From NCBI GenBank assembly GCA_002633005.1, contig NMRA01000005.1:449381-488924 (forward strand): 39,544 nt of DNA. Reading direction: 5' to 3'. The stretch is from Phoronis australis. Taxonomy: Eukaryota > Phoronida > Phoronidae. The position numbers and the translations under genes are program-made. Below are positions 9,201-21,200 of the stretch, in pieces (within the stretch, counting starts at the first letter, position 1; every line of letters begins with the position of its first letter). Below the pieces are notes generated by a model. It made no database searches. It was not told where the DNA came from and saw only the letters and a list, made by a program, of their open reading frames with translations.

Positions 9201-12200
9201 AACTCTATTGTTTCCGGCCAGAAAGACAGTCATAAGAAATTCCCTTTCCTGTATCTGTTTAAATCTCTATCGAATTTATGGTTACGGTGTAATGTTCACA
9301 GTTAATCCCTCCTCTGGATTTATGTATCTTCAAGGTGATCCTACTCATCAGCGCCCGGGCTGTCTCTTGACATCGGCCGTGTGAAGAGCATTAACACAAA
9401 CCCTGCCGCCGAAAGAGTCATTGCTGAATTCGAAGATGAGCTGCTACGATAAGCAAAGCTGAACACTCGGATCCGAAGCGAGGGTTTCTCTGCATGTGTG
9501 CTGTAGACTCGGCTAATTAGCCAAATTAATATTGAGCAAACCCCTGACAACTATTATCAGTGTACATCCTCAAAAACACCATCCACGTCAAAGTAACTAA
9601 GTCTACAGCGAAAGATCGAAGAACAGAAAAGGAAACCTTATCATCCCTCATGTTCTACTAGTACTACCTCGTAGACCTGTGTGCTGAACGTGACACGACG
9701 TACGCTCGTGGCTGCTTGATTACCGTATCTACTGATGGGTATAGTGTTTAATCTAGAAGATTGTGGGTTCCTTGTTACAAGGTAAACGTTGTGACTGCTA
9801 CCATGTTCTTCCTATTCCAACGACAGAGCAGACACCGTTCTGACGCTTCAGATGACGACGATCCCTCTGAAGAGTTCCAACCTGCTTCGTCATTCAAGCG
9901 ACGATCACCGACAGGACTACTGCTGTGCTGAACTCGTCACATCAATAAAAGTACTAATTATGAGTCTATTTCTTTAGATTAAAGCCCTTTGCTAGTAACG
10001 AATCTGACACCATTTTCCAACACCAGGTGGTTTTGTTGCAATCCGTGGTGTGTTTGTCAGGATTGCTCACGAAAGTCATGCACCAACATACCTATAAAAA
10101 TACTAACCAGCTCAATCGACACTGATTTGTGGGCCTATTATGGGGATTCGTGGGCACTTTGGATGTAAACATAGGTCGTTGTTACTAGTGTCACGCTGCG
10201 CACTAATGTCTATAAGGCTTATAAAAGTCCGTGTATGTTATATATGGTACACAAAAATGAAATGCGTTGTAACAAAGAATACTCGGAGCCATAGATTAAT
10301 TGTTTGAAATCTATGTTACCAGTGATTATCCAGGTTTACTAAGATACTTCCTTGGCTATAAATCAGCATGGGAATGGTCATCTAGGTCAAGTGGCGGTCG
10401 CAGGGAAGACCGCTTGGTCGATGTCGACCGCAATTCCGTTTATGTTTTCGAATTTGCTCAGGTGCGTTTTCCAGCTGGGTTACCTCTACGCTTATGAGGA
10501 AAAATGATTCCACTGTTTGACCATGATGCGTTATTGGTGCCGAGAGAGAGCAACGTCTCCTCATGGGCAATAGGGAAACTGGCTCTTGACTTAAAATCTT
10601 GGCCTTAAGTCATTTTACATAAAACTAGACCCCCTTTTTTCGTTAAAGGCTGCACAACGTTGTACGGCAACTGGCGAGCATATTGTACCAATTGAGCATC
10701 ATTTACCAATAAAAACGCGTTTCCTCCACAACTGGTAAACCCAGAGGTTAACATATGCCATGGCCTGTAACTGCGCAGTTCTTATGGCACATGTGGGAGC
10801 CAACTCAAATTCGTTAAAATAACCAAGGTTGCCAAACGCTAACAAGGTAAGAGTGCTTCGAGGCTTTTCCGGTGGGTCGCTGTAAAGGTCTATACAGCCT
10901 GGAAAATGATGCAAAGCTTGAATGATATTGCTCGGTGGCAAAATTAACTTGATCTTGTCATTAAGGGTTAGGCCTGTTCAAGCTTAATGAATTTATTTTA
11001 GACTTCAGTGATAAATTTGACGAAGAAATTTCGCCAATAACACCACCGCCTCCAGAATTCTTCAGCGGAGTAATGATCAATGCTTTTATTATTTCACCAC
11101 CACCTAACCAGACTCCATTGAAACTATGCGTAGGCCTACCTTCACAGTATTGGTTCTGGCAGATGCGTGATTCACTTCCGTTGTCCAAGGGACACGGCAG
11201 TCCTCCGTATCGAGGTCGTGGTTTATTGCAAAGCCGATGCCGTAGCTGTGCCGCTCCAATATACAGGCATTTACAGTCGGTCCACGGTTGCCAACTATTC
11301 CACCCTCCGTTAAGCCCTTAGAGAGAAGTTTATCTAAAGTTTCTGTGGCATATGATTAACGCAAAAGCAAGATTTGTTTTTGGAAGGATTCCATGACACA
11401 TATTACGAAAGATTTGCACTAAACTTTACGATCGTACCCTAATGTCGCCCACATTTCGTGAGACATGGAAATTTCCGAGAAACTACATGTACTGTATAAA
11501 GAGATTTCACCATTCACCTAGCAATGCATACCGCCATAGCAAGTTTTTAGAAATTCCCTTGATTTTTTTACTTATTACGCGCAAATACAGCTTCCTGGAG
11601 ATATTACGATACGTGCACTTCTATTTTCAGTAAACAGTTTCACTTCCGAAATCTTACTTGTAGCAACCACTTTGCTTATGTAGTCGCTGTATCGCTTTCC
11701 CATAGCAGTCTGGCATATCGTCCTTACTTGTACGTTGTATTTTATTCCGGATAACAGTCCAGTAAAGTGCGCCTGTCTGTCTTGGGATTCCTTTACAAAC
11801 TCGAGCACTTTACCATCATCCAGTATACGGGCGTTATACCGCAGCACGCCACCACCTTCCGGAGCCTGCCAGGTGATGGTTATAGACGACGTGCTCGTAA
11901 TGTGAGCGATCTGGGTCGACTTCCACGGACCTGTGAAAGCGTAGGAACTGAAGTCCAGTTATCGATTGCATACTATACGTATTCCGCCGACAGTTAGTGC
12001 TAACTATTGGTTGTTCAGGTTTAAATGAGCTTCAATAGCACTGCAACACTACCTGCTCAAAAGCACGGGATTATCTTTCATCTGACCAGTGCTGTAGTGG
12101 GGCGTAGGCGCACGTAGGCGCAGCCAACCACCTTATACCATTTGAACGTAGCGCCTACGCACAGTAAGTTACGTTCAATGCTTAAGGCGATACGGTGTGC

Positions 12201-15200
12201 TTTGGGTGCCTACTTACCTCGAATTTTACCACTACAGCACTGCATCTGACGTTCATTTTTTCTACTTTGTTCAGATATTCTATAATCTAGATGTAAAACG
12301 TTTCGAGTTCCACCAATAACGATTTTTTACAAACTGAATTTTTGAAGGACACATAAAAATCGCGTGATGTTTACTAGATTTTGACGACATCCTTATCCAG
12401 AGTATGAGAAGACTATGGTAGCTGACGTTGTGTTGTAGAGACTGTTGGGGAACTTTAAGTGCAGTACAGCTGCGCAAGCAGTGCCACGAACATTTTTCCA
12501 TTACAACCTCGAAGGCAACACACGATCGAAGTGCAATTTTAGTCAGGCTCTAAGCTAGACCTCCGGGCCCAATTTCTCCTTCTGGTTGAGTCACATTTTT
12601 TCTTTCTGATTGTCACACGTTCCCGAGTCCCTAGTCGCCACATTCTTGTTCGGGTTACCTTTCTGTCACCACAACTTGCGGGTGGGACCTCTGTAACTTC
12701 GAAGTGGAGCCCCAAATTTGTGAAAGCTCTCAGAGGTAGATTATTTATATTATGGATTACCTTCCACTGATGCACTAACCTGATGCGTCTTCAACAAGAT
12801 CCGACGCATTTTCCTTCCAACCACTTCGCCAAGTGGACACTGTGAAGTTGTGTAATTCACAAGCTGCGAGGGCGCCGCACATGACGCCAGTCTCTTGTGG
12901 TGGAACGTTCAGTACGACACTTCGGCTGGCTGCCTGATACGTCACTTTATACTTGGTATGGCCACCTATCACCGGCAGCCACGTAACCACGAGTGTTTCT
13001 CCGCTTGAGCGGACATGTACGTCTGACACTCTTTCAAGCACTGTAGGATACACTGATTGCCAAGTACTGAATGTTGAACCAGAAAGCTTAGATTATCAAG
13101 TGAGATCACTTGGTTCATTTGTGCCTCGGATTGTTCTATAAACATAACTGACGACATCTGACGCCATTACCGTGATAAAGGGACCAACACAACACAGACA
13201 ATGTGCAAATAGTTACAACAATTAAAGGGGCATGCCACCCAAAAAAACAACCTAATTTGTATCAGTTTAGATCGAGTAGTTCTACTCCATAACGACACGT
13301 GCGGTTGCGTTACCTGACACCTGACGGAGGTGTTGAAATTATCCAATTACGTCATCGGTTTCACAAGCGTTCTGTTCAGCAGTTCACAACAGTGTCAGCT
13401 TATCGCTTGGAGTCATCGTTTAGCACCAATAAATCGTCAAACTGCGATGTAAAACCCTTAAAAATACACCGAGTTCTTACAAAAACGTGTTCTTTTATTT
13501 CGTCTTACGGATTTATTGGTATTTGGACACACTGTAGCCTACAAAGTTCGGCTGGCCAATAAGGTCCGTAGGAGTTTGGGGTGTGTGTCGGAGATAATTT
13601 CGAAGTATTTTCCGTGAGATACAGACAGGAGAACCTAGATCTGTGTTGTTTAGACTTGTGATTTTCTGAGTTCTAAACACAAAACGCTTGTTATCCTGGC
13701 CAGTGTCTCGGAGCCCGATCAGGCCCTTCGCGGCCGGCCGGATTGACTCGTTATCCCGGCCAGTGGCTCGGAAACTGATCAGAAACCACGAACAAACCAT
13801 CCAAAGTTCAGTGGAAACTAAACTTCCAATCAAGAAAAAACTATGCTAGTGAGCCAAAGTAATGTGCACGATGATTATGTTGGTGAATTAGCCACGAAAC
13901 TGCAAATTTACTTACTCGTCGGGAGCCGCGAATTCAGTTCCTTTTTGGCCACAGCACCGTCAGGGCAGAAGTTGTACATTGACAATTATTATTTGAGTAA
14001 TGTAAATGTATAAAAAAGATTCCCCTAACACCTGGTCGTGGGGTGTAAATCGAGTTGTTTCACAACAGTTTCTGCCAGCAAACACTAAATTAGCATGAGC
14101 TCACACGGCCTCGGTGTCCCGTCAATTAGTTTTATTGCACCTAAAGCCGGTAACGCAGGTGATTTATTCATTGCTGGCTTCTCAAATCATTTCGTGCACT
14201 CACGAACACTCCAAAGGCATTGCAAATTGCAACTAATGAGACAGACTTTGTTTCAGTTTTATATAAGTATTGGTTAGGGTGAGAATAATTCATTTTGAAA
14301 CAGAACGCTCAGTAATAAACGCCAACTATGGCAACTCCCAATCCCGACTTAGGACGAGCTAGAGCGGCTCATCAATCCCGACTTCGGAGGTGGATCGTTA
14401 AGTCTTACAGGCTATCAATTCGAACAGGAATACAGTGATGAAGGAATACTAGAGAGGCGCCGTGAACAAGCTCAGACAACGGAACGTATGGAGTTATTTG
14501 GTAAGCCGGCATTCATGAGGCAAGGCTGTCGACGTCGTCTGCAGGCCACAGACACAGAGATGTTTCACGGCCTCATACTTGCTATTTACAGTGTACATTT
14601 CATTCTTTACTACCATGAGCCACTTCCTAAGCATTTTGGACTCTCGAGGAAGTAAAAAAACGATATACTCGCTTTCCTCGCGGCTGCTTAGTTTGGACAA
14701 GCGGGAACGATACACCGCAACATAGCGGCATTAATTTTCACTCTGCATATGAACCACTGACGTCGCTAGCGTCGTTTCTCACCTTCGTCACAGATTAACG
14801 CGACACCTCTTGGCAAGGTAAGGTTGACCGTATGCGAGGCGATGTGGAAATAGACCGATTAAGACGGCAAAAAAGACTAATTAAATCGGGTGGCATTCGC
14901 CTTTAAGCAGTCATAATGTCTCGTTTCATCACGAAAAACAACTTTCGATTTTATCTTTTTACGGATATGAAATTGATCCAAAAATTCTGAGCCAAATCAG
15001 ACGGATGGTTTGTTGATTTGAAAAGAATTGACAACTTGTAATTGCTTGAGACTAGGCTCTAGGAAGTTGTTCGACTGGTCATTTCATGTACTGCGCATGC
15101 TTTGTAGCAATGGCCCATTGGCTAACTTTCAGATTCCAGCAATCACTTCTCGTATGTAAGTTGAGGTCAATTTTATGCCGGTAATGTTGAAAGGTCAAAG

Positions 15201-18200
15201 GTAGTTTCTTGGGCGTAAAGCGGAGTTATAATCGCTTGAGGTGCCTACAGGAATGTGTCTAAGGAAGATTTCTTTACACACAAATATACCCGTTCCCAGC
15301 ATATAACGGGTGGGTGCGAAGCTAAAGGAAGCGGACCAAATCTGGGTAGAGTTCAGTAACGCTAGGATCTCACAAATCCAGCCGAAATCACGTGTTCTTA
15401 TTTAAAATACACGGCAATATCTCACCTTATCTCGCAAAGTCTTGCTTTTCAGCAAGGTCATAAGCGTTACTGAACTCTTCCCCGCGGGACACCAATCGTC
15501 GATGTACAGTAAACTACTATCCTCGTCACGTAAAGAACCCGGTCATGCTTCACGCGACGTTAGGGTAAGGTTTTATTATGCATTGGCCAAAACTATTCAC
15601 CACAGGAAATGAGCAAAAAAAGAAATCTGTACAGTAAACATACACGTGGTGGGAATAGCTCAGCCCGTCTTGTTTTACATGTATCTATTAATGGTTTCTT
15701 GTTGCCGTTGGACGTACGCATCGGACTGATTCACAATATTTCATGCGCGCACCCAAGGGGGCTCGGAGACAGGGCTCGAACGAGCTATCCATTTGGTGAC
15801 GTGGGCAAAACGTTCCGCGTCAGATAAACAAAAACTCCAAAAAAGTAGAAAACGAGTCCACTAAAATGGTAGGAACCACCAGACTTCGGCGAATTCATGA
15901 ATCTTAGTAAAGTCTACATGCTCATAAATTCGAGCTCCCCATTTTTAAGCTAGGTGCGCGCACGTAGTTGCTACCAAATTTGCCCTTTTGGGGATTTTAG
16001 GGCGACCCATCTGATTGTTGTGTAACACACGGCTTGAGTACAAGCTGGATTCTTATAACGCGCATGCCCTTCCCATCGTGTGCGCCTTCTTTTTAATTTG
16101 ACCTGACCACAAAGTTGCCGACAATACTAAAATCGTAGGTTTTTCCGGTTTGCTGTTAGCTGACAATCTTTCTCAAGTACTTTAAAGATATCTGGCAAAC
16201 AACATCATAAAAGAAAAAAAATTACATCAAAAATATTTTTAGTGAAAGAGCATTACGGAGGTAATTGAAAAAGCATAGGCACAAGTAATATGAATTAAAT
16301 TTTGACTTGCTAAGGCGGACCCCAAATCCCGATGGGGGGGTGCATTTGCTCACCTAAGAGGTAAATCGCACGAGTGCTAAGAATGGTGAATCAGGACACG
16401 TGGTCATTGGATGAAACAGAGTTAAATTTAGAATTAAGAAAGCACTTAACATGTTTTGGCACGTATGGATGAAGATTCGTTGGCCCACGTGTTCTGTTGA
16501 GTCGTCACAGTTACCACGTATTCTGTCCCTGGCTGTAAGTCATTGCAGGAAACATTGTTGATGGAAGAGCCAACAGTCGTTGAAGTGGACGTCGTATTTA
16601 AACCTATTGGTGTACATTTCACTGTGTATCTCTCGCGCATGCCGCTCGCATGGCTCCAGTTGATTCTGATCGATGTCACGGCTGTTGTCACTTGCATGCC
16701 AGACACTCTGCTCAATTCTACAATGTGTGGGTGTGACGACATTACAGGGGCGGATCCAGGATTTTTAGTCGGGGGGGGGCAGGGCACAGCATCGGCCAGG
16801 ATTTTGCCCGTTAGACATTCGCAGCCCCGTATAGCCAAATGGAATCTGCGAGAAATTTAGGGGGGCCATGGCCCCCTTGGCCCCCCTCTAAATCCGCCAC
16901 TGCATTAGTTCTTACTTTGGCACAACGTTTTGGTTCGTCATTTCTTCGACTATATTCAGGTGTGGCAGCGTTGATAAAAGAACGAGCACGTGTCCTTGGT
17001 ACATTCATGCAAGCCAAAGGAGGACACTGTTTCTCATTTTGAGTAGTTTTACCTTGGGTAGAGGTATGATAAGAAACGAAAACCTCTAGGGAGTTTGAAT
17101 ATGATGAAAGTCAGAGCCTTCATGTGCGTAATGACGCACGAAACAAAATTGTGGAAACCGCTTTTTGTCGTCTCAAATTCAAAAGCCTTACAGTCATTCA
17201 GTTTGGCTCCCGTACAGGGGCAGGAAAAGATTCACAGCGAGCCTACAAAAATTCTAAAATCTCTTGACCAATTCACAGCAACCTATAGCCTATTTACATT
17301 GACTGACACGACGTTGAGTTAGGTCATTTCTCTGTCCATTTCTCATTATGTGTTAAGCATTCTTAGAATGACTCGTGGTGGGCAATTTAGTTATACAGGT
17401 GTGTTTTCAGTGGTCCAGATCGAGCTGCAATCTCTGGGCCACTGTGTCATCCATTAACGTCGAGGGAAATTTGCTGTAATTATATTTTCCTTATTAGCTG
17501 TCAGTCAGGTGTTCATTATCTCAATAAGATATTTAGTACTGACCAATGTATGTGAGCGTTGATCAGAAACTTCAACAAAACGATGCGGGAACTTTTATCG
17601 ATGCGTCGGTCGCCATTTTGTCACCGTCGAACGTAATGTCTCTTTGCAAAGTAAATAGCTACTTGAAATCAAAACAGGAAGATGGAAATCCACTGAAATT
17701 GTGTAGATGATCACATGGTCCTTCAGTGGCAGAAGACTGGATGGAAACGGATAAGCTAATTCAACATCCAGCCTTGCTGACCAATCACTTCAATGGGCAT
17801 AACTTTGCCTGTGTACGAGTACTCGGGGATCACTAGCCGTTCAGTCACGTGATATTGCCAGGTTTGTCTGACATTCATCTCGAAACGTTTTCCGTGGAGC
17901 ACAAAGTAAAAATCTTACATCTTTGAACACTTTTTTGTCCAGTGTCTCAAAAAGACGGTATTCCACAACACTGAAAAGCGTCAGGCTCCAATCCAGGCCT
18001 CATGAGCCCCAGAACAGATCTATTATTAGAGCTCCCGAGGCTTGATTAAGCATGGTCATATCTGAACGTACATGTAAACAATGGTAAGCAACTCACGCCT
18101 AACCTTTCGAGAAAATAACGTTCACGATGTTTTTCCAGCAACCAAAATTAACATGGTTTAGCCTTAATTGTTATGTAAAAATCAGAGTCACAACGACCGA

Positions 18201-21200
18201 CTTCAAATGGCATGCGAAAGACTTTGTCTTCTCGAATTATGATTACGTTCCCTCTTTATTTGTTCTGGGATCTCTGAATATACATGTAATAAACAGGATT
18301 TACAGGCAGTGCAACCCAGTCTGGATTATCAGATGGTTTTGCGGTCTCGTTAAGTGCAGAAAATCTAGGCACGCGCAAGGCACTCGCCAGCGAAGTTACT
18401 AAGATCACGTTCTTCGCTGGTAACATATGGCGACATCTCGCGAAGAGTCGCGTGCTCTTGCGTTTTCGAGAGTTTCTGCATTGAAATGGAGCCGTGATCT
18501 GTGCTCCTTAAAGCGTCATATCTAAACTTTTACTTGACACGTTTTCTTGACACAACAAATCCAGATATTCTTACTGCATCAAAAGACTGTCTTTAATTTT
18601 GCATTACCGGACTTAGAGATGTGAACTTACTTGTTCGCGTCGACGAGTCGTTTAGACTATAAGAAGTGACGTCTTTCCAGCCGCTTTGCTTGGCGGTTAC
18701 GGTCACAGCATAAGCGACCCCTGGGGTTAGTTGAGTGCACACGGCAGAATTGGTGCTATCGTTAACTGTCACCTTATCATTGACTGTATTGCCGACCCCA
18801 CTGAAGCATTCCACCACGTAATGATCCTTGGTACTTGGAGAATGGCGCCACACCACGGATAAAGACGACATTGTTCGAACAGTAACTTGAAGCCACGGTA
18901 CTGGTGCCAGAACTAAAACACACGGTAAAGCCTTAGGAACCCTCGTACCAGCGGAAACAATAGAAATTCACCATACATGTGAAAACTTTTACAATATAGG
19001 ATAAACTTTGATAACCTACATATAGGCCAGATAGGCCTACCACAGGATTTGATGGTTTAGATGCTGTAGTCTAAATCTGCCTGCCTTCTGTAAAGCAACT
19101 TTTGATTTATACTTCTTAGGCTACATTCGCATGACAGGTTCCACCTTAATCTTCCTGTTGTGGAAAAGCACCGGTTCTTCTCTGCTCAATAATTGAAACC
19201 AATCAATGATAAGTTGGCAGTTTAGTCTTGAAAACAAGCACCGACTAATAACCACATGGCTTGCATGTATTGTCAGCTCCCTCAAGACCAGAAATCACTC
19301 TTCATCTGGGTGTGAACAAGGCGAGACCAGATTTTATAACAGTATGTGGTCTAAATCAAAGATTTTTGACAGATGGCGTGTAGTACATACGTACACGTTC
19401 TTGTAGACGTGTCACGCACAACTTCGGAGAGCACGTCAGGCCATGTATTCAGTTTCGTGGCGACTTGAACAGAATAGGACGTCCCAGGGCTTAGACCAGT
19501 ACATGTTGCTAAATCTTCATGCGCCGGAACATCTGCTTGATATTTGACCTTTCGTTGGGAACTTGGTGTGCATGTGAGATGATACGCATCCTTGTTTCCG
19601 TCAAAGTGGATCCACGAAACGGCGAGAGATGTCGCTGTTCGGTGCACCACCCTAAGCCCGGTCACCGCTGATATCTCTTCACAAAAAACAGCGGCGAATC
19701 AGTGAACAGTTACTATATTTAAATTCACTTGTAATCAGTATCGGACCATCCATTAAGCTAAATAAACTCAACCTAGAGCTTCTGGCGCCATCTTGTAGCC
19801 GTACAAGGCTTCCTATAGTGCTACCAAGCCTGCTGTGCAAATATTCAAATACACCACGCTTAGTAAAGCCAAAGGTCAAGATTCGCCAAAAAGGTAATAT
19901 GCGTACACTTAGCAAACTCGAGTTTGCGTATTTTGCCGACTGGTCTGGCATACGGCTAGTTGAATAGTTTTAAATGAAATGGTCCAGTAGTTATCTTAAA
20001 ATAGGCGAACCAATATTTTTTACTTTATTATTTTGGACATTGTTGAGCCCCATTACACATAACTGGACAATGACGAGATAATCTGGACCCAACCCGAAAT
20101 GTTCGTATGTTATACATCGAAAGGACGCTTTGATCCGCGTATAATGTCATCCACAAAGTAGCCTGCCCTTCCATTCCTCAGAAAATCTGATTTTAAAATT
20201 ACTCTTTCCGCTTCATTTTAGTTATAAATTGACTTTTAATGCTCATTCAACACAACTTAAAACATTTTCAAACTTAGCTGAATTTATGAATTTTTAGTTT
20301 AATTTTTATTCTTAGCGGTCACAACAACCTAAAATGGCCGTCGTGGTGAATGACATCAGATTCATGCATTTTGGGTAATCACTCAAATGCCGCCATGTGT
20401 AGTGTTTCCATGGCAAGCTGACCCACTTAAACAAAAAAAACAAACACATTGACGGTAGAAGAAAGCAAACACAAATACAAACACGAACACAAAGACAAAC
20501 ACGAACACAAAGACAAACAGGGCTAACAGTTGTTTATTATAGTGATTTCCTTCGACTGACAAAACTCCTCCAATGTTCTAAATTGGTGAATGTAAAAATG
20601 TTGGTTTAACGTTGTTTATGGCGTTACATTAACCCTGTGCAGTTACGTGCACACCAGTTTGATGAGTTAAAGACCAGACGACATTCGTCGATACATTTAT
20701 TTCAAGACGGAGTTGGGTTATGTTTGATGACACTGGAAAGTAACATTGCTCTATTAGACTTGATTTGCTAAGCAGAAATTGACGTCTGTTTCGACAATGA
20801 ACTCTTCCACTGCTATAACGAACCCAATACGATCCGTGGTTCGTCGGCTTTCCGTAAAACGCGACCACTGGCGTTGTAGAATTTAGTCGTTTGGAGTCTA
20901 AAAAGGCACAGATAGTGATTTCGCACGTTCGTCATGCATTTCTTTACCTTGTTTCCTGGGTAGCGCAATACTCTGAGAACCTTCTTTCGGATCACGTGCT
21001 TTTTGCTTGAGCAGATCTGGGGTGATCGGCATGTATGTGCGAGTGCGTCTTACCATGAGCCTTTGAACGGATGATCCCTGCACAGTGACTCTTCCAGTGT
21101 TTCGGATGTTCATCAAGTCGGCGGGTGAGATATATGTCTGAAGGATTTTTCTAGTAGGTACAGCTCGTTCAGCTAGTCCGTTGCTTCTATGGAAATGCTT

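Larger units (their letters stand above)
7480..9931 (+). mobile_element. Decayed LTR retrotransposon, plus strand
   Basis: Fragments of a pol polyprotein run left to right in shifting plus-strand frames: a possible gag remnant near 7500-7660, a pre-RT segment near 7800-8080, reverse transcriptase about 8300-8690, integrase about 8990-9460, and a C-terminal tail ending at a stop at 9929-9931. Frameshifts and stops throughout show it is dead. It is antisense to the host gene, inside intron 16. No LTRs were identified by eye, so both boundaries are approximate. The pol type is common in marine invertebrate genomes; Ty3/Gypsy-like is likely but not settled. Confidence 0.7.
6209..11139 (-). other. 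Intron 16
   Basis: A 4.9-kb phase-1 intron between the two TSP1 exons. Most of its middle is the antisense LTR retrotransposon (about 7.48-9.93 kb). In 6209-7480 and 9932-11139 I see no further domain exon; a Cys-containing frame near 10.38-10.57 kb was examined and rejected. Confidence 0.75.
13041..16450 (-). other. Intron 13
   Basis: A 3.4-kb intron with the 60-bp tandem duplication and repeat copy B. Between 13.85 and 15.7 kb I find no recognisable gene, RNA or transposon, only short uninformative frames. Confidence 0.75.

Noticed and set aside
10382-10570. Short minus-strand Cys/Arg-containing frame considered as another TSP1 exon
   Set aside because: It has the Arg-Cys and Gly-x-Pro-Cys look of the middle of a TSP1 but no WxxW start, too few cysteines and no matching splice sites in phase 1.
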